Origin: Vulcanococcus sp.
Lineage (GTDB): Bacteria; Cyanobacteriota; Cyanobacteriia; PCC-6307; Cyanobiaceae
Length of the DNA stretch: 64,000 nt
Direction of reading: 5' to 3'
NCBI GenBank assembly: GCA_019264575.1
Contig: JAHUZV010000019.1
Span: forward strand, 1-64,000
Positions within the stretch are counted from its first letter, which is position 1; every line of letters starts with the position of its first letter. Below are positions 8,546 through 18,066 of this stretch, one piece after another. The notes beneath the pieces were generated by a model. It searched no databases. It saw only the letters and a program-made list of their open reading frames with translations, and had not been told where the DNA came from. The translations under genes and the position numbers were made by a program.

Positions 8546-8788
8546 GTGGCTTGCGGGTACTGCGGTGAGCGTTTGATCAGCAAAACCTCGGAGGGGTTGA
8601 GCTGCTGCGGTTGCGGCCGGCCCTTGGCCCAAACCCGGCCCCAGGCCAAGCGGGCCTTCTCGGCGAAGACCCTGATGGTGTTCGGCCTGTGGGTGATGGC
8701 GGCCCTGCCCTTTGTGGGTGCCATCGCGGTCACCGATGAGATGCGCTCCGGTGTTCTTACTTCTGAGAAGGTTGAGTCTCAGAAGTAA
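8546..8788 (+). CDS. Small zinc-ribbon membrane protein (second of a tandem pair)
   Basis: An 80-residue protein with a GTG start. It opens MACGYCGERL and continues CCGCGRPLAQ, the same spacing of cysteines and the same CGRPL end as the protein at 8145. One membrane segment follows (LMVFGLWVMAALPFVGAIAV, about residues 43-62). Its last 13 codons lie inside an 18-bp perfect inverted repeat. The pair looks like a duplicated cytoplasmic-ribbon plus single-helix unit of unknown function. Confidence 0.62.
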   Translation: MACGYCGERLISKTSEGLSCCGCGRPLAQTRPQAKRAFSAKTLMVFGLWVMAALPFVGAIAVTDEMRSGVLTSEKVESQK

Positions 8789-8794
8789 GAACAC
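8751..8794. repeat. 18-bp perfect inverted repeat over a gene end
   Basis: GTGTTCTTACTTCTGAGA at 8751-8768 is exactly complementary to 8777-8794, with an 8-nt loop. The right arm covers the stop codon of the zinc-ribbon gene, and the repeat ends 10 bases from the stop codon of the convergent ATPase gene. There is no T-run next to either arm, so it is not a textbook terminator, though it would fold in transcripts of both strands. Confidence 0.85.
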
Positions 8795-8803
8795 TCGCTG
8801 CGA

Positions 8804-11569
8804 TTAGGCGTCGCTGCTGGCTTGGCGGCGCCAGAGCCGCCAGATCTTCTCCAGCTCCAGATAGAGGAAGAAGAGCAGGCTGAAGCCGATGCAGATGCCC
8901 AGATCCGAGGCGGAGAGTGCTGTGGTGCTAAAGAAGCCCGACAGCGCCGGCACATAGAGCAGCAGCAGCTGCAGGCCTGTGGTGAGCGCCACAGCCCAGA
9001 GCAGCCAAGGGTTGGAGAACGGTGCCACCTGCAGCAGCGGCAGATCGCTGCGGGCCGAGAGGGCGTGGCCCATCTGCGCCAGGCAGAGGGTGGTGAACAC
9101 CATCGTTTTCCAGTGATCGCCGCTCTGGCTGGAGGCGTAGAGCATCAGGCCGATCACGATTGCCGCAAACACGATGCCGATGCGAATGATGTAGCGCCCA
9201 ATGCCTCGGGCAAAGATCGATTCGCCGGGCTCTGCTGGCGCTTTTTGCATCAAACCCTCCTCGCCCGGTTCGAGGGCTAGGGCTAGGGCCGGCACACCAT
9301 CGGTCACCAGGTTCATCCAGAGGATCTGCAGCGGTGAGAGCGGCACGCCCACCAGCCCCAGCAGTGGCGCCGAGGCGATGGTGATCAGCTCGCCCACATT
9401 GCTGCCGAGGATGTATTTCACGAAGCGGCGGATGTTGGCGTACACCAGGCGCCCCTCCTCCACGGCATTCACGATCGTGGCGAAGTTGTCATCGAGCAGC
9501 ACCATGTCGGCGGCTTCTTTGCTCACCTCCGTGCCGGTGATGCCCATGGCCACGCCGATGTGGGCCTGCTTCAGGGCTGGGGCGTCGTTCACGCCATCAC
9601 CGGTCATCGCCACCACCTGGCCGCTGGCCTGCAGCGCTTTCACGATCCGCAGCTTCTGCTCCGGCGCCACGCGGGCGTAAACGCTGCAGCGGGCCACGGC
9701 TTGCCGCAGCTGGGGCTCGTCCATCGCCTCCAGCTCCCGGCCGAGGATCACTTCGCCTGCGGCATCGGTGAGGCCGATCGCACTGCCGATCGCCCGGGCG
9801 GTGAGCGGGTGGTCGCCGGTGATCATCACGGGGCGAATGCCCGCCTGGCGGCACGTGGCCACCGCCGCAGCCACCTCCGGCCGCGCCGGATCGAGCTGCG
9901 CCATTAGGCCCAGCAGCACTTGCCCTTGCAGTTCTTCGTCAGGGCTGTGGTGGTGCGGGGCGCAGGCGAAGGCCAGCACCCGCAGCCCCGAGCCGGCCAG
10001 ATCGCGGGCCTGATCCAGCCACCACTGCCGCTGCCCATCGCTCAGGGCCACCACGCCGGAGCCATCGATCCAGCGGTCGCACAGGCCGATGATCACTTCC
10101 GGTGCCCCTTTGCTGATCAGCAGCCGGGACGATCCGCTGGCGCCGCTGCCGAGCGGCCCCTGCAGCTCGGCGCGGGGATCCTCGATCCACACCGCCATCA
10201 GCTGGCGCTCGGAGCTGAAGGGAATCTCAGCGGCTCTGGGGTAGTGGCTGCGCAGCTCGAAATCATCGATGCCGGCCTTCAAAGCCACCACCGAGAGGGC
10301 GCCTTCGGTGGGGTCGCCCAGGATGTCCCAGCTGCCATCAGCTAGCTGCTTGTGTTCGGCATCGCTGCAGAGCACGCCAGCCTGCAGCAGCAGCGTGCAA
10401 GCCCCGGCGGCGCTTCCGGCACTGGCGCCGGGGGGAGCCTGGATGGCGCTCGCGCTCAGGCTGCCGCTGGGGTCGTAGCCCTGGCCGCTCACGCTCACGC
10501 GCTCGGTGCCCACCCGCAGTTCCTGCACCACTTGGCGGTTCTGGGTGAGGGTGCCGGTTTTGTCGGAGCAGATCACCGTCACCGAGCCAAGGCCCTCCAC
10601 CGCCGGCAGGCGCCGGATCAGGGCGGCGCGGCGCACCATGCGTTGGGTGCCGATCGCCAACGTCACCGTGATCACCGCCGGTAGCCCCTCCGGCACGATC
10701 GCCACCGCCATCGACAGCGACACCTCCAGCAGGTTGAGCGGGTCTTGCTTCAGCAGCAGGCCCAGCACCACCACCACCGCCACCAGGGCCAGGGCACTGC
10801 CCACCAGCACCTTGGCCAAGCCGTCGAGGCGCTCCTGTAGCGGGGTGCTTTCGCCGCCAGCGGTGTTAATAAGTTCAGCGATCTGGCCCAGTTCGGTGGC
10901 CATGCCGGTGGCGCTCACCAGGGCCACACCGCGGCCGCGCACCACCTCAGTGCCCTGGAAGAGGCAGTTCTGGCGCTCCAGCACCGGAGTGGCTTCCTCC
11001 AGCACCAATTCGGCCTTCTTGAACACCGCTTCGGCTTCACCGGTGAGCGCCGCCTCGCGCACCCCTAGATCGGCGGCCTCCAGGAGGCGGGCATCGGCGG
11101 GCACCCGATCGCCGGCCTCCAGCCGGATCAGATCGCCGGGCACCAGCTCTTCGCTGCCCACCCGCTGCCACTGGCCATCGCGGCGCACCTGCACCATCGG
11201 TTGCGCCATGTCGCGCAGGGCCAGCAGAGCCTGTTGCGCCTTGCTTTCCTGCAGATAACCCAGCAGGCCGTTGAGCACCACGATCACCAGGATCGCGATC
11301 GCATCCTTGGGAAATTCCTGCTGATGCAGCGACACCGCCGCTGACACGGCTGCCACCGCCAGCAGCATGATCAGCATCACGTTGCTGAACTGGTCCCAGA
11401 GGATCTGCCAAGTGCTTCGCCCCTTGGAGAGCTCGAGCTTGTTCGGGCCTGATGCCGCCAGTCGCCGTGCTGTTTCTGCTGTGGTCAGGCCGTCGCGGCT
11501 GGCCTTCAGCTGCTGCAGACAGGCCTCAGGCGATAAGGCGTGCCATTGAAACTCTGGTGACTTGCCCAA
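8804..11569 (-). CDS. P-type ATPase, SERCA-like (P2A, probable Ca2+ pump)
   Basis: A 921-residue P-type ATPase with N-terminal cation-ATPase domain, actuator motif LTGEA (about 175-179), phosphorylation motif CSDKTGTLT (Asp near 336), hinge [13 protein letters not shown] and a C-terminal membrane domain. Ion-site residues match the SERCA class: PEGLP in M4 (about 293-297), SNVGE in M5 and NLVTDG in M6. These supply the Glu, Asn/Glu and Asn/Thr/Asp used for Ca2+ in SERCA, so Ca2+ export is the best guess. The start used is TTG at 11569. The protein differs in M4-M6 from the second ATPase at 52683. Confidence 0.93.
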   Translation of the reverse strand: MGKSPEFQWHALSPEACLQQLKASRDGLTTAETARRLAASGPNKLELSKGRSTWQILWDQFSNVMLIMLLAVAAVSAAVSLHQQEFPKDAIAILVIVVLNGLLGYLQESKAQQALLALRDMAQPMVQVRRDGQWQRVGSEELVPGDLIRLEAGDRVPADARLLEAADLGVREAALTGEAEAVFKKAELVLEEATPVLERQNCLFQGTEVVRGRGVALVSATGMATELGQIAELINTAGGESTPLQERLDGLAKVLVGSALALVAVVVVLGLLLKQDPLNLLEVSLSMAVAIVPEGLPAVITVTLAIGTQRMVRRAALIRRLPAVEGLGSVTVICSDKTGTLTQNRQVVQELRVGTERVSVSGQGYDPSGSLSASAIQAPPGASAGSAAGACTLLLQAGVLCSDAEHKQLADGSWDILGDPTEGALSVVALKAGIDDFELRSHYPRAAEIPFSSERQLMAVWIEDPRAELQGPLGSGASGSSRLLISKGAPEVIIGLCDRWIDGSGVVALSDGQRQWWLDQARDLAGSGLRVLAFACAPHHHSPDEELQGQVLLGLMAQLDPARPEVAAAVATCRQAGIRPVMITGDHPLTARAIGSAIGLTDAAGEVILGRELEAMDEPQLRQAVARCSVYARVAPEQKLRIVKALQASGQVVAMTGDGVNDAPALKQAHIGVAMGITGTEVSKEAADMVLLDDNFATIVNAVEEGRLVYANIRRFVKYILGSNVGELITIASAPLLGLVGVPLSPLQILWMNLVTDGVPALALALEPGEEGLMQKAPAEPGESIFARGIGRYIIRIGIVFAAIVIGLMLYASSQSGDHWKTMVFTTLCLAQMGHALSARSDLPLLQVAPFSNPWLLWAVALTTGLQLLLLYVPALSGFFSTTALSASDLGICIGFSLLFFLYLELEKIWRLWRRQASSDA
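11295..11302. repeat. HIP1 octamer GCGATCGC (one of several)
   Basis: The highly iterated palindrome GCGATCGC of cyanobacterial genomes. Further copies seen at 560-567, 3906-3913 and 5185-5192; the list is not exhaustive. It is a compositional marker of cyanobacterial DNA rather than a gene part. Confidence 0.8.
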
Positions 11570-11611
11570 GGCCTTCTGGAGCTCGTTGCTACAGGGCCAT
11601 CCTCGCTGGAC

Positions 11612-12364
11612 TCAACTGATCTGGCTAAGGAACTGGCGGCTGCGCTCGTGCTGCGGGTTGGTGAAGAACTGCTCCGGCGGCGCCTCTTCCACCACCTGCC
11701 CTTCCGCCATCAGCACCACACGGCTGGCCACCTGCCGGGCGAAGCGCACCTCGTGGGTCACCACCACCATCGTCATGCCGTCGCGGGCTAGCTCCTGCAT
11801 CACCGCCAGCACCTCCTGCACCATCTCCGGATCGAGGGCGCTGGTGGGTTCGTCGAAGAGCATGATCCGCGGCTCCATGCACAGCGAGCGGGCAATCGCC
11901 ACCCGCTGCTGCTGTCCGCCGGAGAGCTGGCCGGGATATTTGCGGGCCTGCTCGTGGATGCCCACGCGCTCCAGCAGCTCGAGCGCCTGCTGCTCCACCT
12001 CCTGCTTCGGCCGCTGCCGCACCAGCGTGGGCGCCAGGGTGAGGTTCTCCAACACGGTGAGGTGCGGGAAGAGGTTGAACTGCTGAAACACCATGCCCAC
12101 CTCCCGGCGGATCGCATCGATGTTGCGCACGTCGTTGGTGAGGGGTCTGCCATCCACCACGATCGAGCCCTTCTGGAAATCCTCCAGGGCGTTGAAGGTG
12201 CGAATGAAGGTGCTTTTGCCCGAGCCCGAGGGGCCCATGATCACCACCACCTCGCCCTGGCACACGGTGAGATCGACGCCCCGCAACGCCTGGAAACCAT
12301 TGGGGTACCACTTCTCAACCCCGCGGGCTTCGATCATCACGGGAGCGTTAGCAGGGCTGGTCAT
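11612..12364 (-). CDS. aapP: Amino-acid ABC transporter ATP-binding protein
   Basis: A 250-residue ABC ATPase powering the permease pair encoded upstream. Walker A is GPSGSGKST, the signature is LSGGQQQRVAIARSL, Walker B is IMLFDEPTSALD and the switch histidine is in VVVTHEVRFA. This is the polar amino-acid family (GlnQ/AapP/NatA-like). The ATG at 12364 overlaps the stop codon of the preceding permease as ATGA, which implies translational coupling and argues against the longer reading from 12442. Confidence 0.95.
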   Translation of the reverse strand: MTSPANAPVMIEARGVEKWYPNGFQALRGVDLTVCQGEVVVIMGPSGSGKSTFIRTFNALEDFQKGSIVVDGRPLTNDVRNIDAIRREVGMVFQQFNLFPHLTVLENLTLAPTLVRQRPKQEVEQQALELLERVGIHEQARKYPGQLSGGQQQRVAIARSLCMEPRIMLFDEPTSALDPEMVQEVLAVMQELARDGMTMVVVTHEVRFARQVASRVVLMAEGQVVEEAPPEQFFTNPQHERSRQFLSQIS

Positions 12365-13557
12365 GCCTTCGATGGGGCTAATGGATTGAGGCGGGTTTCG
12401 AGGGCGCGGCTGCCCAGACCCAGGGCGGCGCAGCAGCACCAAAACAACACGGCCAGCACCAGATACACCTCAGCGTTTTTGCCCAGGAATTCCGGATTGG
12501 CCATCACCGTGCGGGCCGTGCCCAGCAGATCGAGCAGACCGATCAGCGAGAGCAGGGTGGTGTCTTGTAGAAGGGTGATGAATTGCCCCACGGTGGCCGG
12601 CAGTGCCACCCGCATGGCCTGGGGCAGCACCACATGGATCAGGGCCTGGTGCATCGGCAGGCCCAGGGAGCGGGCGGCCTCCAGTTGCCCTGGCGGCAGG
12701 GCCACCAGGCCGGAGCGCACCGCCTCGGCCACATAGGCCGCGGCGAAGAAGGTGAGCACCCAGGCGGCCCGCCACACCCGATCCGGCGCCAGGCCACCCG
12801 GCAGCAGGAAGCCCAGGATGTTTTGCCCCAGGAACAGCAGGGTGATCAGGGGCGCGCCGCGGATGAACTCGATGTAGAGCACCGATCCCCAGCGCAGCAG
12901 CGGCAGCTCACTGCGGCGGCCCAAGGCCAGCAGCACGCCGAGCGGGAAACAGAGCAGGATCGCGAAGCTGGCCTCCAGCAGGGTGAGCAGCAGCCCGCCC
13001 CACTCACCCGGCGGCACGCGCATCAGCCCGAGGCCGCCGCTGATGAGCACCATGCCCACCAGATAGAGCACGGGCCACACCAATGGCACCAGCCGCAGCA
13101 GCGGCGCCGGCAGTGCCTGGCTCCAGCGACCCGCGGCCCAGCGCACCACCAGCAGCAGCGCCGTGATCCCCCACCAGCGCAGCTGAATCGGCAACTCCAG
13201 CTTCAGGCCCCAGCTGCCGAAGACCGCCAGGGCGATCAGGATTACGGCGGTCAGTTGGTCGTTGCGGGGCCAGCTGCCCTTGCCGCGCAGCAAGCCCCAG
13301 CTCAGGCCGGTGGCGGCGGCCAGCAGCACGGTGAGCAGCCACAAGCGCCATTGCTGCTCGATCGGGTAGCGCCCCACCGCAAACAGGGTGGTGTTGGCCT
13401 GGATCACGGCCCACTCGGCCTGAAACAGCATCCAGCGCAGGAAGGCTGTGCCCACGGCCAGCAGGAAGCCCACCAGCGCCAAGGTGATCACACCATCGAG
13501 CGGGGTGGCGAAAAGTTCGCGGCGCAGCCTGGCGAAGCTGAGAGAAGGGGAATTCAT
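12361..13557 (-). CDS. aapM: Amino-acid ABC transporter permease AapM
   Basis: A 398-residue inner-membrane permease. The N-terminal half has several extra helices, as in AapM/NatH of general L-amino-acid transporters, and the C-terminal half carries the binding-protein-dependent permease fold with the EAA loop (AEAVRSGLVALPPGQLEAAR then SLGLPMHQALIHVVLPQAMR). The ATG at 13557 overlaps the stop of the upstream permease (ATGA), and its own stop overlaps the ATPase start in the same way. The frame is open upstream of 13557 but that part lies inside the previous gene. Confidence 0.93.
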   Translation of the reverse strand: MNSPSLSFARLRRELFATPLDGVITLALVGFLLAVGTAFLRWMLFQAEWAVIQANTTLFAVGRYPIEQQWRLWLLTVLLAAATGLSWGLLRGKGSWPRNDQLTAVILIALAVFGSWGLKLELPIQLRWWGITALLLVVRWAAGRWSQALPAPLLRLVPLVWPVLYLVGMVLISGGLGLMRVPPGEWGGLLLTLLEASFAILLCFPLGVLLALGRRSELPLLRWGSVLYIEFIRGAPLITLLFLGQNILGFLLPGGLAPDRVWRAAWVLTFFAAAYVAEAVRSGLVALPPGQLEAARSLGLPMHQALIHVVLPQAMRVALPATVGQFITLLQDTTLLSLIGLLDLLGTARTVMANPEFLGKNAEVYLVLAVLFWCCCAALGLGSRALETRLNPLAPSKA

Positions 13558-14516
13558 CAGCGCTCCTTGATCTGCACCCAGCTGTTCACGCCATTCATCA
13601 GGGCTGAGATCAGCAGATCGATCACCAGGTAGGACCCCAGCAGGATCAACACCACTTCCACGGCGCGGCCTGTTTGATTCAGGGTGGTTTCGGCCACGGA
13701 ATAGAGATCGGAATACCCGCAGGCCACAGCTAGCGAGGAGTTTTTGGCCAGGGAGATGTATTGGCTGTTGAGGCCGGGCACGATCACCCGCAGCGCCTGG
13801 GGCAGCACGATGCGCTGCAACGTTTGCAGCGGGGTGAGCCCAAGTGAGCGGGAGGCCTCCCACTGGCCGGGCGGCACCGAAGCCACCCCGCCGCGCACCA
13901 CCTCAGCAATAAAAGCCGCGGTGTACACCACCAGGCCCGTGAGCAGGGCGCCGAACTCCACGGTGAGCCGGAGCTGCCCCTGCCATACGCCATTGATCAG
14001 CTCGGGCTTGCCCAGATAGAGCCCGGATTTGGCCAACACCACACCCGGCAGCTGGATCGCCTGCTCGCCGCCGGGCAGGGCCAGAAACACCACGAAATAC
14101 CAGAACACCAGCTGCAGCAGCAGCGGGATGTTGCGGATCAGCTCCACATACACCCGTGCCAGCCGCCGCAGCAGGCCATTGCTGCTGAAGGCCGCTACAC
14201 CGATCAGCGTTCCCAGCACCGTGGCACCGATCAGCCCCGCCAACACCACCCGCAGGGTGTTCACCAGCCCGGCCAGCAAGGCGCGCCAGTAGGGCAGCTC
14301 CGCGTTGAAGGGCAGCAGCGTTTCCGAAACGTCGAAGCCGGCGGGGTTGCGCAGCCAGCTCCAGCTGAGCAGCAGGCCGGCGTTGGTGAGGTTGCGCACC
14401 AGGTTGCCCACCAGGAACGCCACCACCACCAGCACCAGCAGACCGGCAACGCCTTGCACCAGCCAGGGAATCAGCCGCCGGTTCCGCCACCAGGGGGTGA
14501 CCGCAGGGGTGGCCAT
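13557..14516 (-). CDS. aapQ: Amino-acid ABC transporter permease AapQ
   Basis: A 319-residue permease with the His/Glu/Gln/Arg/opine 3-TM-type domain and the EAA loop (AEVVRGGVASVPPGQWEASR then SLGLTPLQTLQRIVLPQALR). It has about eight membrane segments, the first near residues 17-40. The ATG at 14516 overlaps the stop of the binding-protein gene as ATGA; a TTG one codon further upstream is a less likely start. It should pair with AapM as a heterodimer. Confidence 0.93.
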   Translation of the reverse strand: MATPAVTPWWRNRRLIPWLVQGVAGLLVLVVVAFLVGNLVRNLTNAGLLLSWSWLRNPAGFDVSETLLPFNAELPYWRALLAGLVNTLRVVLAGLIGATVLGTLIGVAAFSSNGLLRRLARVYVELIRNIPLLLQLVFWYFVVFLALPGGEQAIQLPGVVLAKSGLYLGKPELINGVWQGQLRLTVEFGALLTGLVVYTAAFIAEVVRGGVASVPPGQWEASRSLGLTPLQTLQRIVLPQALRVIVPGLNSQYISLAKNSSLAVACGYSDLYSVAETTLNQTGRAVEVVLILLGSYLVIDLLISALMNGVNSWVQIKER

Positions 14517-15577
14517 CAACGGAAGGGCGGCGAGTAGATCAGGCCGCCGTCACTCCACTGCCGGTTGAGGCCGCGCTCGAGCTTGAGCTTCGAGCCCTGG
14601 CCCACGTTGCGCTCAAACAATTCGCCGTAGTTGCCCACCGCTTTCACGGCCTGCACCACGAAATCCGCCGGCAGGCCCAGCTGTTTGCCGAAGTCGCCCT
14701 CCACGCCCAGGAAGCGGCGCAGGTCGGCCTGGTTGGGGTTGGCCTTGGCCTCCGCCACCTTGGTATCGATGTTGGCCTGGGTGATGCCCAGTTCCTCGGC
14801 TTGCATCAGGGCGTAGATGGTCCAGCGCACGGCATCAGCCCAGCCTGGATCGGCGTTCACCGTGACGGGGGTGAGCGGTTCCTTGCTCAGCACCTCCGGC
14901 AGCAGCACGTGGCCGGCGGGATCGGGGAAGCTGGTGCGCTTGGCAGCCAGCTGCGAGCGGTCGCTGGTGACGGCCACACAACGGCCCTGCAGGTAAGCGG
15001 CGTAGGTCTGATCACCGGTTTGGAACTTGAGGGGCGTGTAGGTGGCCTTGATCTCACGCATGCGATCGGCCAGGTTGAGCTCGGTGGTGGTGCCGCTCTC
15101 CACGCAGATCGGTTTGCCCGCCAGATCTTTGAGGCTGTTGATGCCGGCGGCCTTGGGGGCCATCACGCCCTGGCCGTCATAGAAAACAGTGGGAGCGAAG
15201 CTCAGGCCGTTGCCGCCAGAGGCATCCCGGCTGAGGGTGTAGGTGGTGTTGCGCGAGAGCAGATCGATCTCGCCGCTGGCCAGGGCCGCAAAACGTTCAC
15301 TGGAGTTGAGATCGCGGTACTCCACCTTGCTGGGATCGCCCAAGGTGGCTGCCGCCACCGCCCGGCAGACATCCACATCGAGGCCGCTGTAGCTGCCGTC
15401 GGGGTTCACGAAGCTGAAGCCCGGCAGCTTCCCATCGACCCCGCAGAGCAGCTTGCCGCGGCTCTTCACCCCATTCAGCTTCTGGCTCTGGATGCCGCCG
15501 CCTTCGCTGGCGCAGCCCACTAATGCCAATGCGGCCAGAAGAGGCGCACACAGGGCGAGCTTGCGCAACCTGACCAT
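14516..15577 (-). CDS. aapJ: Periplasmic amino-acid-binding lipoprotein
   Basis: A 353-residue solute-binding protein of the general L-amino-acid ABC system (AapJ/NatF/BztA type). The N-terminus has a basic start, a hydrophobic stretch and the lipobox LVGC, so it is probably a lipoprotein anchored on the periplasmic side. Family blocks visible: GKLPGFSFVNPDGSYSGLDV and DVCRAVAAATLGD near the start, and DLAGKPICVESGTTTELNLA in the middle. The ATG at 15577 is preferred to an upstream in-frame start at 15652. First gene of the aapJ-Q-M-P operon. Confidence 0.94.
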   Translation of the reverse strand: MVRLRKLALCAPLLAALALVGCASEGGGIQSQKLNGVKSRGKLLCGVDGKLPGFSFVNPDGSYSGLDVDVCRAVAAATLGDPSKVEYRDLNSSERFAALASGEIDLLSRNTTYTLSRDASGGNGLSFAPTVFYDGQGVMAPKAAGINSLKDLAGKPICVESGTTTELNLADRMREIKATYTPLKFQTGDQTYAAYLQGRCVAVTSDRSQLAAKRTSFPDPAGHVLLPEVLSKEPLTPVTVNADPGWADAVRWTIYALMQAEELGITQANIDTKVAEAKANPNQADLRRFLGVEGDFGKQLGLPADFVVQAVKAVGNYGELFERNVGQGSKLKLERGLNRQWSDGGLIYSPPFR

Positions 15578-15614
15578 GGTGGCGGTACAAAATTTTGCGC
15601 AGTTTGCCAGCAGA

Positions 15615-16799
15615 TCACCCTGGCTGGTTGTTCCTGGTGGGCGCCTCCACATCCCCGGGATGCAGCAGCAGTCGCCGCTCCAGCAACAGCAGCCCCACCA
15701 CGGTGGTGATCGTGACCATCAGCACCAGTGCCGAAAACTGCGGCGGGTTGATCACACCGGCATTCAGCGCGGTGGTGGCAAACACCAGACCTGGCAGACC
15801 GCGGGGAATCAGGCCGAAGATCACGGCCCAGCGATCCACGCCGTTGCGCTGATCACGATCGGTGATGCCCAGGCCGCAGATCAGCTTGCTGGCGATGGCC
15901 AGGGCCAGCAGGATCAGGCTCAGGCCCCAGGCCTGCGCTTCGAGCAGCGTGCCGGCCTGGATGCGCATGCCCACACTGATGAAATAGAGGGGCAGGAACA
16001 CCTCGGAGATCACTGTGAGCAGCCCGCCCACCTGCGGCGGTTGCTCCGATAGGCGGTTGAGCAGCACCCCGCCCCAGAGGGCTCCGAGCAGGGAGGTGAG
16101 CCCACTCACTTCGCCCACCCAGGCACAGCCCACCAGCAGGATCAGCACTGCCAGGGGGCTCGTGGGTGCAGCCCAGCCCTGGCGGCGCCACCAACGGGCG
16201 ATCCGATCACTGAGCAGGGCGGCCGCGATCCCCAGCAGGGGGCCGAGCCAGCCACCGCTCCCGCCGCTGAGATTGCGGCCGCCCAGGGCCACCGCCAAGC
16301 TGAGCAGGGCGATGGCCGGCAGATCGTCGAGCACCGAAACCCCAACCAGCAGACGGCCTGTTGGCGTTTGCAACGCCTGGCGCTGGGCCAGCAGCCGCAG
16401 GGTGACGCCTGTGCCAGTGGCCGCCACGCAGGCCAGGCAAAGCACGGCCGTAGCCGGCGCCATGCGCATCCCGAGCACTAATGGGACATAGCCCAGAAGC
16501 GGCCCGATGACGCTGAGGCCCAGCAAGCGCAGGATCGCGCCGCGCCGTGAGCTCAGAAGGTCGCCCCGCACCTCCAGACCCACCTGGAAGAACAGGGCCA
16601 GGACCCCCAGTTCTGTGAGGCCGCTGAGTGGGGCGATCGCGTTGTAGGGCAACAGGCTGTTGCCCAGCCCAAAGCCGATCAACAGCTCCACCACGATCGC
16701 CGGCACCGCCAGCCGCGAAAGCTTGCCCGCCATCAGGCGGGCTGCCCCCAAGCCGATCAACAGGATCAGCAGCGTGGTGAGCAGGGAAGGTGATTGCAA
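15615..16799 (-). CDS. Cation:proton antiporter, CPA2 family
   Basis: A 394-residue membrane protein of the Na+(K+)/H+ exchanger CPA2 family (KefB/NapA fold), with about twelve helices and no C-terminal RCK domain. Typical blocks are VPAIVVELLIGFGLGNSLLP, GLTELGVLALFFQVGLEVR and the ion-site helix GVSVLDDLPAIALLSLAVAL with its two aspartates. The start codon appears to be TTG at 16799. It lies 18 bases downstream of a small lipoprotein gene and 37 bases upstream of aapJ on the same strand. Confidence 0.92.
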   Translation of the reverse strand: MQSPSLLTTLLILLIGLGAARLMAGKLSRLAVPAIVVELLIGFGLGNSLLPYNAIAPLSGLTELGVLALFFQVGLEVRGDLLSSRRGAILRLLGLSVIGPLLGYVPLVLGMRMAPATAVLCLACVAATGTGVTLRLLAQRQALQTPTGRLLVGVSVLDDLPAIALLSLAVALGGRNLSGGSGGWLGPLLGIAAALLSDRIARWWRRQGWAAPTSPLAVLILLVGCAWVGEVSGLTSLLGALWGGVLLNRLSEQPPQVGGLLTVISEVFLPLYFISVGMRIQAGTLLEAQAWGLSLILLALAIASKLICGLGITDRDQRNGVDRWAVIFGLIPRGLPGLVFATTALNAGVINPPQFSALVLMVTITTVVGLLLLERRLLLHPGDVEAPTRNNQPG

Positions 16800-16817
16800 G
16801 CCAGCGGCTCCCGCCGA

Positions 16818-17135
16818 TCAGTTTGCAGCTTCGCCTTCAGCCTCAGCTTCTGCGGGCTGGGTGGTTGGTTTCATATTGGCCCCGAGCTCGGTGCAGGCTC
16901 GGATTGGATCCACATCGGGGGCCAGGCCCAGCGCTTTGCGCAGGGCATCCATTTGGCTCACCGATTGCATGTCAAGCGAGGCGGCAGCCTGCTCACAGGC
17001 GATCTTTTTCAGGGCCTGGGTATCCGGAGGGCGGCAGCCACTGAGTGCGGCGCCACTGACAACAAGCGCCGTGGAGGCCATCCAGACCCGGCGATGCTGC
17101 AGGGCATGTCCGAGCAGCTGCAGAGGATTGACCAC
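16818..17135 (-). CDS. Small lipoprotein
   Basis: A 105-residue exported protein with basic residues (QHRRVW), a hydrophobic core and a lipobox LSGC at about residues 30-33. The mature part is short, helical and has two further cysteines (IACEQ and RACTEL) that could form a disulfide. The tail is Ala/Glu-rich. A GTG at 17135 gives the complete signal; an ATG at 17081 would lose its positive charges. It probably shares a transcript with the CPA2 antiporter. Function unknown. Confidence 0.65.
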   Translation of the reverse strand: MVNPLQLLGHALQHRRVWMASTALVVSGAALSGCRPPDTQALKKIACEQAAASLDMQSVSQMDALRKALGLAPDVDPIRACTELGANMKPTTQPAEAEAEGEAAN

Positions 17136-17308
17136 GGTCGAAGGCAGTGAGATCGATCAACGCTAGAGAGGCTGAAAAGAGCTGCGTCTTGAGGCGTTTG
17201 AAAATGCAACTGGGCTTTTCAGTCGCTTCCGTTTGGCCGGCGGATCGTCACAGCTGTCGGCTTGGATCTCTGAAGATGAGCGCCAGCTGAGCCGCCCGCT
17301 CCTTCTGA

Positions 17309-18010
17309 ATGCTGCCGTTCCACTGGCTCACCCAAACCCTGGCCTTCGGCCTGGGCATCTCGTTCAGCCCTCTCAACATTGCCCTGGTGGCTCTTTTGCT
17401 GCTGGGCAGCCAACCGCTGCGGCGCTGCGGCACCTTCCTCACGGGTTGGGTGCTCGCCAATGGCGGCGCTCTTAGCGCCGTGGTGTTGATCGGCGGGCGG
17501 CTGAGCTGGGCCATGCACCTGGGCAGCCGCGGCCAGATCTTGATCGATCTGATCGGTGCGGGGGCTCTGGTGGGGTTGGGCCTGTTTCAGCTCACGCCGG
17601 CCGTGGCCATCGGTGAGGAGAACTGGGCGATGCAGCTGATGTCACGGCTGCCAGAGCTTGATGGCCTTCCCCTGGTGGGGCTCGGGGCAGGCTGCGCCTT
17701 GGTGAGCCCGGAAAACCTGGTGTTTTACGTGAAAGAAGGCGGAATGTTGCTCACCAATCACACCAGCCTGCGCGGCGATCTGGAGGTGGGAGTGGTGTTT
17801 GTGGCTGTGACCGCCTCCTTACTGCTGCTTCCACCGCTGCTCTGGATCGTGAATGGTGAGGGGCTGCGCGTCTCGCTCGAGCGCGTGAACGATTGGCTTG
17901 TGCACCGGGCCGAATGGCTGGTGGGGGTGTTTGCGCTCGTGCTGGGCGTTTATCTCGGTTGGCAGGGCATTGAGGGCTTGCATCATTTGACTCTGCTGGC
18001 CACCGCTTAA
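17309..18010 (+). CDS. GAP/LysE-like membrane protein
   Basis: A 233-residue protein with six hydrophobic segments, matching the GAP (Sap/LysE-like) family of small bacterial exporters. The N-terminal block LGISFSPLNIALVALLLLGS and the charged SPENLVFYVKEGG segment before helix 4 are characteristic. ATG at 17309. Substrate unknown. Divergent from the lipoprotein gene. Confidence 0.78.
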   Translation: MLPFHWLTQTLAFGLGISFSPLNIALVALLLLGSQPLRRCGTFLTGWVLANGGALSAVVLIGGRLSWAMHLGSRGQILIDLIGAGALVGLGLFQLTPAVAIGEENWAMQLMSRLPELDGLPLVGLGAGCALVSPENLVFYVKEGGMLLTNHTSLRGDLEVGVVFVAVTASLLLLPPLLWIVNGEGLRVSLERVNDWLVHRAEWLVGVFALVLGVYLGWQGIEGLHHLTLLATA

Positions 18011-18066
18011 GGGTGAACGCAGCCTGCTGCGTTGGTTTGATGTGTCCGCCGCTGATTGAGCGGGCC

